Below, piece by piece: positions 31,664 to 44,079 of a DNA stretch of 64,000 nt. This stretch comes from Colocasia esculenta (taxonomy: Eukaryota > Streptophyta > Magnoliopsida > Alismatales > Araceae). Within the stretch, counting starts at the first letter, position 1. Every line of letters starts with the position of its first letter. Location: contig CM024759.1 of assembly GCA_014218235.1 (NCBI GenBank), positions 6,526,712 through 6,590,711 on the forward strand, read 5' to 3'. The notes below the pieces were generated by a model, which saw only the letters and a program-made list of their open reading frames with translations, searched no databases and had not been told where the DNA came from. A program made the position numbers and the translations under genes.

Positions 31664-33561
31664 CTGAGCTGCTGGCTGTGTGGGGCGTACTCCCTGCATT
31701 ATTGAGAGGAACTGCTGAAGCATATCACTGAACTGCGTCTGTAGCTCTGTACGTAGCTCCTCCCGAATGATGCCTCTAATGTCCTCTACACCACTGACGG
31801 GCGGCGCAGAAGATGAACTCGCGTGTGCCGGAGGAGCGATCGAACTGGCATATGAGGACAACACTCGATGAGTATCCAGCGCTGTCCCCAAAGCCGTACA
31901 CTCGACCCTTCCTCGGCACTCCCGCTGCCTCGACCCAAGCGTCCGCATCCAAATCTGGCTGGGGAGTGCCCTCTGTGTAGCGCTCCGCCATCGTCCTGTC
32001 GTACGTCTCTGTAAAATAATTTAAAATTCAATTATTGAAAACAAATTACTTGAATATCATAATTGAATTCATAATTTAAAGCTTGATTACAGCAATCGTG
32101 CGGGCACTGTCGGGAACATACTCATCGTCCCCTTCCGCTTATGAGTCGGTCAAATAACTCGCGGAAAGTAGGGGCACGCTCCAGGTCGTGATGCTTAAAT
32201 TCAACAAAATTAGTTAGTTCACAATAATAAATCCATATGTAATATGAAGAACAATAAAATACTTACAATTTTTGACTGTGGGTCGCATAAGATACGGATC
32301 CACTAGTATGCACATTCTTCTCTGGTTGAGTTGCTCTGTTGCGTATTGCCGCCTGTGACCGCTGCTGCCATGGTCCAGCAGCCCAACGCGCGCAAAGGGA
32401 CTCCCAATAGTCCCTCCGCAGCCAAACAGGGCCGTAATCCACCCAAGCCATAGGATCCGGTTGCCTGTGGTCTTCATTGCCTTGTCCCGAGCCTCCCACA
32501 TCGACTTTCTTAAATTAGTCTGGGCGTAATCCCAGACGGCTCGAGCCGAGGGAGATCCTCGGGTCTCGTGAACGCGAACCTCCGCTGTAAAGAAATAAAA
32601 TTAATCAACGTTCTGCATATAAACCAAATTAATAATAATTGAATAAATGACTTCAACTCTTCTAAAAAATAAAAATACCGTAAACATGTCAAATAATAAA
32701 TCCCGGACTGGCACGGGAAGTCTCTCCATGCATCCAGGGTCCAGGAATATGTGCGTGGACCAGCGTCGGTAATATAGCGGGGAAGTAGGACTGGGATCTA
32801 TCTCCCCCTGCAATTCACATTAATTTTCTACATGAAATGTATATCCTAAATAACAAATACAGTAACACTGAGATGATGAACTTTACCCTGAGATCCAGCA
32901 TGGTGTGTCCTGGTAGCTGAGGCCCCTCCTCAGCTGCTGGATGCTGGCTCTCCACCTTGTTGAAAACAATTTAGTACACTGGATTATGAATTTCAAATAA
33001 ACAAGAACTATAGAAAATTACCTGTCGCTGTGGGGAGAGGGCGTGGACGGGGAGGCAGTCCCTGCAAAATTTCATACAGATTAGAAATTATGAATTCAAA
33101 TAAACAAGAATATAGAAATTTACCTGTCGCTGGGACGACGGGCGTGGACGGGGAGGCAGTCCCTGCAAAATTTCATACAGATTAGAAATTATGAATTTCA
33201 AATAAACAAGAATATAAGAATTTACCTGTCGCTGGGACGACGGGCGTGGACGGAGAGGCAGTCCCTGCAAAATTTCATACACATTAGAAATTATGAATTT
33301 CAAATAAACAACAATGTAGAAAATTACCTGTCGCTGGGACGACGGGCGTGGACGGGGAGGGGAGGCAGTCCCTGTAAAATTGTATGTACGTTAGTTCTCG
33401 TGAAATCAATATAAACAATAAACCCATATGGTTTTTTGTGTACATATGCATATACATGTCGCGGACTGGAGGCAGACGTGGACGGAGGCAGACGTGGACG
33501 GGGAGGCAGTCCCTCTGCCAACGGACGTGGCAACCGTCCGACTGCGTCCTCCACGTACCAT
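31664..33561 (-). pseudogene. CACTA-C gene 2, Transposase_24-like pseudogene
   Basis: ATG at 33561 (MVRGGRS context), first exon 33456-33561 enlarged by 33 bp, four microexons (33022-33371), central Transposase_24 exons about 32887-32959, 32679-32807, 32268-32589 and 32090-32193, and 31664-32008 ending RPTQPAAQ at the donor. Single-base indels break the frame in several exons, for example in the 32510-32590 segment, in the 33022 microexon (40 nt) and in the 33328 one (44 nt). It retains the exons that CACTA-A has lost. Confidence 0.78.
33022..33371 (-). repeat. Four-copy microexon array of CACTA-C gene 2
   Basis: Copies at 33022-33061, 33124-33162, 33226-33264 and 33328-33371, spaced 102 bp, each bounded on the minus strand by TTTTGCAG (or TTTTACAG) and GTAAATTCT/GTAATTTTC. 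The middle two are exactly 39 nt and encode GLPPRPRPSSQRQ. The outer two have length errors. A and B have two copies each. Confidence 0.8.
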
Positions 33562-33679
33562 ATATCTATTGATACAAATAAAGATATAGCAAGTCATCAG
33601 CACTCAATTTGAAGTAGCAATTTATTATGAACATGTAATGAACAACAACACCAATTCTTACAAAATATGCATTTATTAT

Positions 33680-36600
33680 CTATATTCATCATCAGATGCT
33701 GAAGACATGTTTAATTCGCATCATCTTCATCATCATCCTGGAATTCATCCTCATCATCTTGGGAGTCTTCCTCCACATCAGACTCCACCTCCCGCTCAGC
33801 GACATTTGGGTCAACTTCTTCTTGTTCGTTATCCTTATGTAAGGAAATTGTTTCATTTATATCATGAACATGTACTGCGTAGAAGCTGCCAACTCTCGTG
33901 CGTCACTCCGATCTGATTGGAAAAAGTTGTCATTAACACCTTCGAGCTCATCATCAGTCGGGAGAAGCTATACTCAGGGAATAGTCTTGATTTCACTCTA
34001 CATGCAGCCCACCAATCTCTAATTTGAGGGATGTATAATTTGAATAAATAAACTTGTTGGGCTTGTGCCGCCAGGATGAATGGCTCATATGTACTCAATT
34101 TGGACTTATGCTTCACATCGATTAAGCCATATGTTGTGTCATGACGAATAGATGTCGGGTCAAACCAATGACACTTGAACAGAAATACATTGTTGTCTTG
34201 ACCCAAAAATTGCAGTTCATGACTTCTTCGAGAATGCCATAATAGTCAATTTCATTTCATTGTAGGCACTTCCCTTCACACATACGCCGCTGTTATCGTA
34301 GACTTATTCCGTCCATAATCTCTCGTGTGAAATCTGTATCCATTCACAATGTAGCCTGGATAGACACGTACAATCTTCGAGGGGCCAAAACTAATCTGTT
34401 GTACTCTTGAATCGGGAATGAAGCCTTGTTCAACCTATTATGAGATAAATAGACAAACATTGAATAATGACTTCAACTCAGTCTGCATTAAAACATAACA
34501 CTTATGTTTCAAAATAATTATACACATACTCGAGATCTTAACCAAGTAGGAAAAGACTTCTCCCGTTCCTTTTCAACCTGCACGTCAGTTAGACGTGGAT
34601 TCCGTCGCAATATGACCGAGTCAAACTCTCTGCAATGTAAATGTCACACAACCGTTAGGTTGTGCAGCAATGCACGCAAATGATGACGAATAAGCGTGGA
34701 GAGCTTACTGAATGTAAGGGTCTAGTTCTTCGCAATTCATGAACACGTAGATCTCCGCAGCTACCAACTCTCTGTCTTGGAGTGCGCGAGTAGATGAAGA
34801 TCGAACGCCCAGTCCGGCACACTTGAATACAGAGAGTCGGTCTGACACCTCGGAATCTCCACCATCATCATACGTGGGGTTGAGTGCGTCGGTTCGTATT
34901 TCCGTGTCAAAGTACATCGAACAGAAGTTCGATATCTCCTCAATGAGGTACGCTGAGTAATGGAGCCCTAACTTGTGCTTTGTTACGGACTTTCATCTTA
35001 AGATCGTGCATGCACCTACGACAATAATTCAAATGCATACATAAGTAATATAAAAGATCGTCGTAATGGCAATAAATTGAGATGTAGAAATATACCTCTC
35101 AAATGGATACATCCATCGAAATTGTACTGGTCCTCCGACCCTTGCCTCATATGGTAAATGGATGATCAGGTGCTCCATTGAATCAAAGAATGCTGGAGGA
35201 AATATCTTCTTAATTTGCAGACTGTCTAAATAATTTTGCTCTATATTTTGCAAGTCATGAATTTTGAGTTCTGATGCAGATAAAATCCTGAAGAATTGAC
35301 TCAGCTCAGTCATTGCTCCCCATATTTGTTTCGGCAACAACTCACGAAAAGCAAGAGGCATCAGTCTTTGCATGAAAAACTGGCAGTCATGACTCTTCAT
35401 TCCGTATATTTTCCCTCGTTGACATTTACACAACGCGCAATATTCGAGACATATCCATCGGAAATCTCAATTGCTTTAACCATTGCAACATTCCTTAATC
35501 TGTCTGGCCCCAAGCACATATGCAGCTTTAGGTTGCACCACTTTTCTTGAACATGCTGTAGCTCTAGTTCTGGACGTTTGCAAAGTACTTTCAAATCGAC
35601 CCGTGCCTTGACGTTATCCTTCGTTTACCTTTGACGTCCATAACTGTGTTGAACACATTATCAAAAACATTCTTCTCTATATGCATGACGTCTAGGGTAT
35701 GAGTATCAAAAGTGTTGACCAATAAGGCAATTCCCAAAAAATGCTTTGCTTCACCCAATTGTGATCCTCCCAAAGCCAGGGATTTGTCGGGTACTACCAG
35801 CCAGTTGTGTTACAGTCGGTAAGTTCTGGACCCGCCTCGCCATGTTTCCACCAGCCACGTTCCATATCTACCTCCTCCATCACAGTTGTATTTTTAATAA
35901 AAGAATCCTTTGCTTTCGGAAAGGATGGTCACTGGGTAGAAACCGCCGATGACAATCGAACCAACAAGATTTCCCCAGATTTCAACACAAATGATTTAGA
36001 TCCTCCATGCAATAAGGACATGCCAACCTCCCATGTGTGCTCCAGCCAGATAACATGCCGTAGGTGGAAAGTCACTTATTGTCCACATTAATGCAGCCTT
36101 CAGATTGAAATTCTGTTTTCTGGATGCATTATAAGACTGCACACCATCTGACCATAACAATTTCATCTCATCAATCACGGTCTGAGATATATGTCTATAT
36201 TCTTTCCTGGACTTTTTGGACCCGGAATCAGCAATGAAAGGAACAGATTCTCACGCTTCATGCACATGCCTGGCGGAAGGTTATACGGTGTAAGATACTG
36301 GCCAAAACTGAGAGTAAGATGCCACCGAGCCTCCGAAAGGATTGAAACCATCTGTGCATAAACCAAGCCGTACTTGCGTGGATCCCTTGAGAAGTAAGGA
36401 TGAGTACGGCTAAAATGAGCCAAGCTTCACCATCGGGCAGGATGACTCATTTCACCTTCGTCGCGACGGACTCTTTCCGCATGCCATGTCATATGTCCAG
36501 CTGTCTCGAGGACATGAACAACTGCTGCAATCTGGGTGTGATAGGAAAGTACGCAATGACTTATACGGAACATCCTTCTGCTTTGACTTGTCCCCTCTCT

Positions 36601-36810
36601 TGGGCTTGAAACTTCATGCTTACAAATACAGCATGATGTCTTATCTGCATCCTCTTTGTAGTACAGCATACAGTGATTCGGACATGCATCAATTTTCATA
36701 AAACCAAGCCCCAAGCATTCACCATCTTCTTCGCACGGTAAAAGTCAGCAGGTAACCTCTCTGATTGAGGAAGCATGCTTTGACCAGTAAGAGAAGCCGG
36801 GTCAAAACAA
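33680..36810 (-). pseudogene. CACTA-C gene 1, TNP2-like transposase pseudogene cut by the assembly gap
   Basis: Recognisable exons of DUF4216 (about 33680-34440), the middle exons (34531-34632, 34721-35025) and the main exon (35096-36810, up to the gap). Motifs GRLLPKQIWG, LLWSDGV, KAALMWTISDFP and CPNHCMLYYK are present but in at least three frames, because of many one-base losses and gains. The 34531-34632 exon keeps the AGTAGG bases lost from CACTA-A. The N-terminal part is missing in the gap. Confidence 0.82.
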
Positions 36811-36910
36811 NNNNNNNNNNNNNNNNNNNNNNNNNNNNNNNNNNNNNNNNNNNNNNNNNNNNNNNNNNNNNNNNNNNNNNNNNNNNNNNNNNNNNNNNNN
36901 NNNNNNNNNN
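36811..36910. other. Assembly gap (100 N)
   Basis: Exactly 100 N, the usual placeholder for a gap of unknown size. Left side is transposase exon 1, right side is the (GA)n tract next to the right end of CACTA-C. Confidence 1.
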
Positions 36911-36970
<60 letters not shown>

Positions 36971-37187
36971 GAGCGTGAGAGAGAGTGGGTTTCGCGGGGG
37001 AGGGAGGAAATAGTAAAATTTCCGACAGACAATTCCGATGGAACTATTAAGTCGAAAACCGTCGGTAATATATAAGTACCGACGAATATTTCCGACGGAA
37101 CTATTTAGTCGGTAGTTCCGACGGATTTTCCGACGGAAAGATTTCCGTCGGAAATATCCGTCGGTAAAACCGCTTTCTCTTGTAGTG
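36911..37187. repeat. (GA)n tract and right subterminal repeats of CACTA-C
   Basis: GA repeats to about 36968, then CCGACGG/CCGTCGG units (37020-37170) ending CGCTTTCTCTTGTAGTG. Confidence 0.88.
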
Positions 37188-37374
37188 TTCTATTCCTACC
37201 ACATTTACAATCTGATCTGACTTAGCCATCGAAGGGTTCTCCCCGGTTCTTCAATCGGGCCCCCTGATCCATCTGGGTTTTGCAGGCCATCGTCCGCACC
37301 GGCGACAGTCCGTTCCTACTTTCCTTAAGTGGAGGCTCGTTCGGCCCAGGACCGAATAGGAAACAATGTCCACA
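37188..37374 (+). mobile_element. W 5' LTR, third segment and LTR end
   Basis: Continues the LTR after CACTA-C (TTC duplication first) and ends AATGTCCACA at 37374. CTCCCCGGTTCTTCAATCGGG here parallels CTCCGGTTCTTCAGCC in the V LTR near 15205. Confidence 0.82.
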
Positions 37375-37378
37375 TTTT

Positions 37379-37394
37379 TGGCGTCGTCTGTGGT
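37379..37394 (+). promoter_or_regulatory. Primer-binding region of W
   Basis: TGGCGTCGTCTGTGG four bases after the LTR end corresponds to TGGCGCCGTCTGTGG in V and to the region used by RIRE2/Tat-type gypsy elements to prime reverse transcription. Confidence 0.65.
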
Positions 37395-37407
37395 AACGAC
37401 AACTACC

Positions 37408-38272
37408 ATGGCTCGGGGACGATCCTCTCACCAGAACCCCGACAGTAGGGTGAGGCGGTCTCGTCAGTCTCGTGCAGACTCGTGCGACCAAGCCCCTCCA
37501 TCCGGAGATAACACCACCCTCGCTGGAACGACTACCAATGGTCCTGTGGTTGATGCCCCGGCATCGGCCCAGAAAGTCGTAGAGCTCCAGAGGCAGTTGC
37601 AGCAGCTGATGGGTGTCTGTCAGGGGCTCCAGGCTTAGCTGGCAAGGTAGCCAACCCCGACGATCCCCCCACCACCGGAACAGCAGGCGGAGTCATCACA
37701 TCGGCGACCCCCTGTCCCATCAGCGCAGTAGAGGAGTCGGCCCGACGCTCGCGGAAAGCTCTGTCGCCACGCCGAACACTAGAATGGCAGGACGACTCGC
37801 CTCGTCGGTCTACTGCGGTTCCTCCTATTCCGTGCTCCATCGTCGGTGCTAACTCCCATGGATCTAGGCGCAGGGTCTCTGTGCACTCCGACAAAAAGTT
37901 AGCCAGACATCTTCGTCGCGTTGTCGACCTTGAACATCGCATGGACGCGATGGTCCAAAAAGCTGAGGGCAAAGTTCCAGGTGAAGATGACCTAGACTTC
38001 CGCTCCTCGTTTGCGGTGGAGATCCTGAAGTCCCGGGTCTCCCCGAAGCTACCCCTGCCTTTCATCGTGCCCTACGATGGAATCTCTGACCCTGCAGACC
38101 ACATCCACGGTTTTGAGTCGCACATGGTGTTCCAAAGAACATCAAACGTGGCCAAATGCTGGGCCTTCCCGACCACGTTGAAGGAAACCGCACGGGCAGG
38201 TTTGAAACCCTCCCTACGGGTTCCAATTTGTCCTTCCACCAGTTGAAGAAGTCCTTCATGGACAACTTCCTG
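37408..38272 (+). pseudogene. W gag, N-terminal part
   Basis: ATG at 37408 (MARGRSSHQNPDSR) opens a Gag-like reading that hits a stop at 37636. Gag-type sequence resumes with MHSDKKLARHLRRVV (37881) and the typical Tat/RIRE2 Gag core FIVPYDGISDPADHIHGF and WAFPTTLKETARA, then a frame change at about 38200 and FMDNFL just before the X insertion. In an active element Gag packages the RNA in cytoplasmic particles. The internal stop and frameshift make this copy dead, independently of the two insertions. Confidence 0.85.
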
Positions 38273-40568
38273 TGTGACGGAACGCCTCGGTCAAGCCCGT
38301 TAAACCGATAACGTACTTGATCTGAGTCCGCCTCCCGCGAACGGGCCGAAGCCTCGCAAGGGAAACCAAACCACAGTCCGTGTAAACACAAAGGAACACA
38401 CCATTTTATATATATATAGTGCACAAGTTACATAGCCAAATTTCCACAAAAACTAAAAAGAAGTACAAGAGCCTGGGGCATACCCCGAGGTACAACTGAA
38501 GAAAGTAAACAACTAACTAAACAACACAACACTACACTGCTGGAGTACTACACAGCTGGAACTACACCGCTGGAGCTACTGACCCTACACCGCTACGGCG
38601 CGGCTCTGAGCTGGACGACGGTCGTGAAACGTCCTCCTCGCTCTCACCTGTGGGGTAGGGGTGAGCCTCTCTAGTCACTGGCTCAGTAGGGAACTCCCCC
38701 AAAACTGAGCAAACCAACACACAAGTACGAATAGTAAACAACACCAACAATTTATAGAACAGCTAAGCAGGTAAGTAAAGCTGTAAAAGTACTCACCGTC
38801 GGCCGACTACGTAAAACAGCAGTAATAATTAAACGGCAAATCCATACAGGTGTACAAGCTAAAGTAGAGACATCCAACACGAGCCACGTGAACTGGTTCG
38901 CGACACCAGAAACTGACTCGGACAACTAACACAGGTCTACCTCTCAGTCTCGCAGCCACGGACGAAAGCTCCAGCTGCCGCTCCACGTGAAAAGGTCAAG
39001 CAACTGTGGAGACCAACTAAACACCACCACCTGCAGACCACACGGTCACAGGCCCATGCCTGGCACCTCCAGAGACCCTGGCCTGGGCTCGCTAGAGTGA
39101 GGCACTGGAAAAGGACTAGCTGGGGACCAGTGTCGACTACTGGTGTCCGTACCCCCAACTACGAGCGCGCTACAAGTGACTAAAAACAAACACAAGTGTT
39201 ACTGTCCCACTGTCGTCTTTCCCTCAGCCGGACGTACAACTCAAACACAGAGTGAGGGTGTCCAGGTCAGACGACATAGACCTCCGCGGTACAGCACAAA
39301 CGAAGAAATCGTCCCATTCATATTAATTCTTGCTGAAGAAATTACTGCAATTTCTGATCTGCCAAACCACTATTGACATATTGCGCTTTTCATATATCTT
39401 TCCTGCTTTACCGACATTCTCTGACTAATTCCCATAATTCTGAGGCATAAACTTTTTAAATATTCTTAATCAATCTGCTCCAGCATTAAACCCTGAAATA
39501 TTTTAATAACAATTCATTTCTGCTCAATTAAATCATTTCTTTGCACCAATATGCAAACTCTAACCGATATTTTCTGACTCATCTGATCTTATTCACTTCA
39601 TTATTTGCTAAATTCTTTCTTTCTCTAATCCATATCTTTTTCTTTATCTAAACTGCCAATCATCAACTAAATATTCCTCTTGTGCAAATTTAACAAATCT
39701 TTATTGCACATTAATCCTTATTTTCTCTCTTTCTTTATTCAACTGATCATTTCTATACTTATTTATACAAATCTTCATATCACACTTCCTGCTATCATCA
39801 TATTTCATAACAATACTTTTCTCAAATTTCTGATCTCGGGCATATTGAATCTATCTGCCATAAATCACTGCTCTTATATGTACTGATACCTCTTTTAAAA
39901 CTGATCTGCCTTTCTCGATCATATCAAACTCTTCACAACTCTAATCACATTTCCATCCACACTGTTTCTTAATATTATCTGACTCAAATCTCTAATGCCA
40001 CAATACCTCTACTGAGGTTCTCAACTGCAACTTATCACACACACACTGACCTGATCCTTATCACCTTGTTACCATACACCTGTCTCTGCCAACTTTCTAT
40101 CTCATTAAAACTTACTTACTGAATTCCATATCCAAACTTGCTAATCTCTTCAATTCCTTTAACCACAAATCTTTAACAACCAAACTGATCTATCACAGAA
40201 ATACTCTATACTTGTTTCTGCTAACTCTGCACTTTATTAACATACAACAAGTATATTCCTCTCAAGGCACTACTTTACCTTTCTCTTCTAATCTCTGCAA
40301 CTGAAAACTTTTAAGTACTATACTTTAACTGCTTTAACTGCACTAGTGCCAGGATACAACCACACAACTTATGCCACTATTCACATTATGGCACAACAGC
40401 TGCTCACAATTACCAATCTAACAAACAAAAACTCACGGTTTACGTGCCAAAAGCAAACGTAAAAACTACTTCATATTACACAAAACCGCAGACTTACTAC
40501 CAGCAGTGGACATTAATCCATGTATTGGGACATTATACTTTCAATGTCTTTTCATATTCTAACTGGAC

Positions 40569-40585
40569 ATTGCTCTGATACCAAC
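40569..40585 (-). promoter_or_regulatory. Primer-binding site of Y
   Basis: GCTCTGATACCA on plus is the reverse complement of TGGTATCAGAGC, the initiator-methionine tRNA primer site used by chromoviruses. It adjoins the LTR edge at 40586. Confidence 0.85.
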
Positions 40586-43500
40586 TGTAACGGACCGGGG
40601 TATTTATGCCCACTAAGGCTCCATATCCAGATCCGCCTCCCGCGAACGCACTGAAGTGTCGCAAGGGATATCTCACACATGAGTCCAGTAAGAGTACAAA
40701 AAGACAAACCACAAGAATATAAGACACAAGAAAGTACATGTGCTCATATCTGTTCACAAATTTGTACAACTGTCCCATTACATTAAAACATGTCCAATTA
40801 AAAAGAGTACAACTACCTGGGGCATACCCCGAGGGAGCACAAGCTCACACAACCCTAACTACTAAACTACTGCTGGTGGTACAAGTCTGACGCAACGCCA
40901 CTGCAAGCCAAACACACGGCAAGCCCTGAAAAGAACTGTAGGGGAGTGAGCCTCAACAAGTCACTGGCTCAGTAGGGGCTACCCAAAACAACACTGTAAC
41001 CACAGACACCTCGACCCCAATGGGTCTCATTGGCAACAACAATAGCCAAACCATTTCATGCTCACATCATTACAATAAATAACAATTTAACATGCTCATG
41101 ATAATAAACATAAAGTCCTAAACCACAGTCTCACTGGCACACTTCTACAACAACGGGTTGCCTAAACTATAAGCCACACAGGCAAGTCACTGCCCAGGCT
41201 ACAAGCTTCACAGACGAACCTCAAACACTTGAGTAATAGGACTGCTAATAAAGAGCTGGTCCTTTATACTCCCAACCACTTTACAACAGAACTACTCAAA
41301 GGTAATGGAACTGGCTAACACGAAGCCAATCCATAACACACTAAAGCTATAATTGGAATCATACCCAAGATGAGTAAAACTCAAACTGTGGAAGGTCTCA
41401 CACGGCCTCCACGGAGTATAGCTCAACTAAACCACAATATGCCTAGGCCATAAGCCTCATCGGCAAATTACCCACAAAGGTAACATAATTAATAATCACA
41501 AACTAATCCACAATAAATTATAAACAAAGATCTACTTAGAATAGTTAGGATACAACAAGTGGCAGGTCAAACCACAAGACCTCCACAACACACAAGTACC
41601 CGGAAAGATTGGTACACAATGTACCACCACAAAACTACAAAGTAACCTTCGAAGGAAAATAGGTACCTACTACTCTGAGGTACCACAACTCAAACACCCA
41701 AACAAGGGTACAAGTAGGTGATAAACACCACACTGATCCATAATTATATTATACTTTTAATTAAGCACAATATTACAGGTGAAACCTTAATCGACGAGTC
41801 ACACAAACCACAACTGTGCCAACACCGGGGCACACCTCGAACTGGTCAAACCTCGACCACGAGTCACAAACTCACAAACCACAATCACTGGCAAAGCACG
41901 AGTCAGAAAGAACGCCACCACCACACGGGAACGGACTACTGGCTGATCAGGCCAATATCCAACCCGGACAACACAACACAAGAACAACCTCTCAGTCTCG
42001 CAGTCACGGACGAAAGGTCCAACTGCCGCTCCACTAGGAAGAAGTCAAACAACTGTGGAGACCAACCAACACCACACCTGCAGACACACAACTGCAGGCC
42101 CATGCCTGGCACCTCTAGAGTCTCTGGCCGGAGCACTCTAAAGTGAGGCACTGGAAAACAGGACTAGCTGGGGACCAGTGTCGACTACTGGTGTCCGTAC
42201 CCCCAACTACGAGCGCGCTACAAGCGACTACACACCCACAACAAAAGCCGCTGCCCTACTACCGTCTTTCCCTCAGCCGGACGTACAACTCAAGCACAAG
42301 AGTGAGGGTGTCCAGGAAGACGACACAGACCTCAACGGTACAACACAAGTACCGGGACAAAACCCCGAGCACAACAAACACACGTGCCTGGCTCACAAAG
42401 AACCTGGGGTACCCGACTAGAGAGGCATTCCGGAATAGGCGCCGGACCACCACACTCGGCTAGCACAAACCACGATACTTACACATATAACCTTTTCTTA
42501 TAATTCACAATATACAAGTGTTAGGATTAGCTTAACATCGGTCACCGTGTGACCCCAAAGCTATCCCACACCAACACATAACTGAACCACAAACTTGCCT
42601 ATCATTGGTCACGAAATGACCTTCGTGGCAACACAGACCACTTAACACATAAATCAATATAACACTATTCGAAAGACAACAACAAATCAGGGCTAGGTCC
42701 ACATATGACCTTCACTGCCCAAACACCACAAATTCATGGCTAGGCTCACACAAGAACCTCACTGCCCAGTCACTACGATAAATTACTAGAATTATATTAC
42801 AACAGAGTGTGTAGCACACACACACTCAAACCACGTAGGCAATATGTGTATATTACACCCTGGATGGTGTACCACACGTCTTCCACGTAAACCACATGTC
42901 CAACACATGGACAACGCACTCCAAGAGTGCCACGAGTGCCAACACACCACACATACCACGGAAAGCGATTACGTACATCACACATCATTTACGTAAAACA
43001 TGCCCATTACATGAGCAATATGCTCCAAGAGCATAACAAGTGCACTGGCTCACACCGGTCATCGCCATGCACACACAATCACACAATATTCATAACCAGG
43101 AAAACTATGTAAACACACTGCATGGATACATGCACAGGTTGGCGGCAACATCGACTGCTGTTTGAAGGAAGTAAACGGCAAGCGATCTAGCCGTCTATCT
43201 CCCGGCTGGTGATCTTGGCGGCAAGCGATCTTGACGCCAAGTTCTCCGGCCTAAAACCCTACAGAAACCCTAATCCAGCTCTACAGGTTTTTCAACCGTT
43301 TAAACTACAGAAAACATATAAAAATGGTTCCTTTAACATACTAGAACCCGGAACAACCCATTACAACATGCTTTACACATTAAATTCATCAAACCACCCT
43401 TTAACCCCGCATGGTACGACTTGATCCGAAAATACAATAAAAATGCTGGTTCAAGTGATTAAGTCGTGTTTTAATGTTTCTAACAAGCTAACAGGGCTCG

Positions 43501-44079
43501 ACCCCTACCTCAGAAACGCAATTAAACTCCCGAAGAACCTCGAATCACGCCGAAACCCGAGAAACGTCCCACGAACACCGCGCTCCAATCCGTCATTCCC
43601 CGCCCGATCTGCCGCTACCACGCGCACCACGGCCTTCCCACGAGCTCCCGCCGACCGTCAGAACTCGCGAAGAAGCTCAAGGGTGAAGGTGGGGGAAGAG
43701 GAAGGGAGAGAGAGGGGAAAGAACAGAGCTCGGGTCTGCCATAAAAACACAGGCATGCCAGGTTAACGTCAACCCTTTGGCCGTTTAACCAGACCGCCAC
43801 AACTAGACGTCCACAAAGCCTGACGCCAAGTTCAACAGTCAACGTCCTCATCGATGGACGTTAACACCATGTTAACGGCACACCACTGCCGTCAACACAC
43901 AATCGACGTCACCACCTGGACGCCAACACACTGTGTCCAGCAAGCTGAACACCAACACGGACCCAAACCAAACCCGGTAAGGATCTAGTAAGAAACACAC
44001 CACACTAATGGGCCTCACATGGGCCACTAAACCCACTAAACCTGGATCCACGGGGATCCGGAAAACGTGCAACGTTACA
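40586..44079 (-). mobile_element. 5' LTR of gypsy element Y (about 3.5 kb)
   Basis: TGTAACGGACCGGGG at 40586 to GCAACGTTACA at 44079. It is collinear in reverse with the Z LTR (44993-48528), sharing for example GCATACCCCGAGGGAGC and ACCAGTGTCGACTACTGGTG, but with many substitutions and small indels. No coding capacity; short ORFs are not conserved. Confidence 0.85.

Larger units (their letters stand above)
28393..37187 (-). mobile_element. CACTA-C, second En/Spm element in the same LTR, with assembly gap
   Basis: Left end CACTACAAGAAAAAGCGC at 28393, right end CTCTTGTAGTG at 37187, target duplication TTC (28390-28392, 37188-37190). Minus-strand gene order and satellite intron as in A and B. 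A 100-N gap at 36811-36910 replaces the part matching about 7100-10200 of CACTA-A, so the true length is probably around 3 kb greater than shown (inference). Confidence 0.95.
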
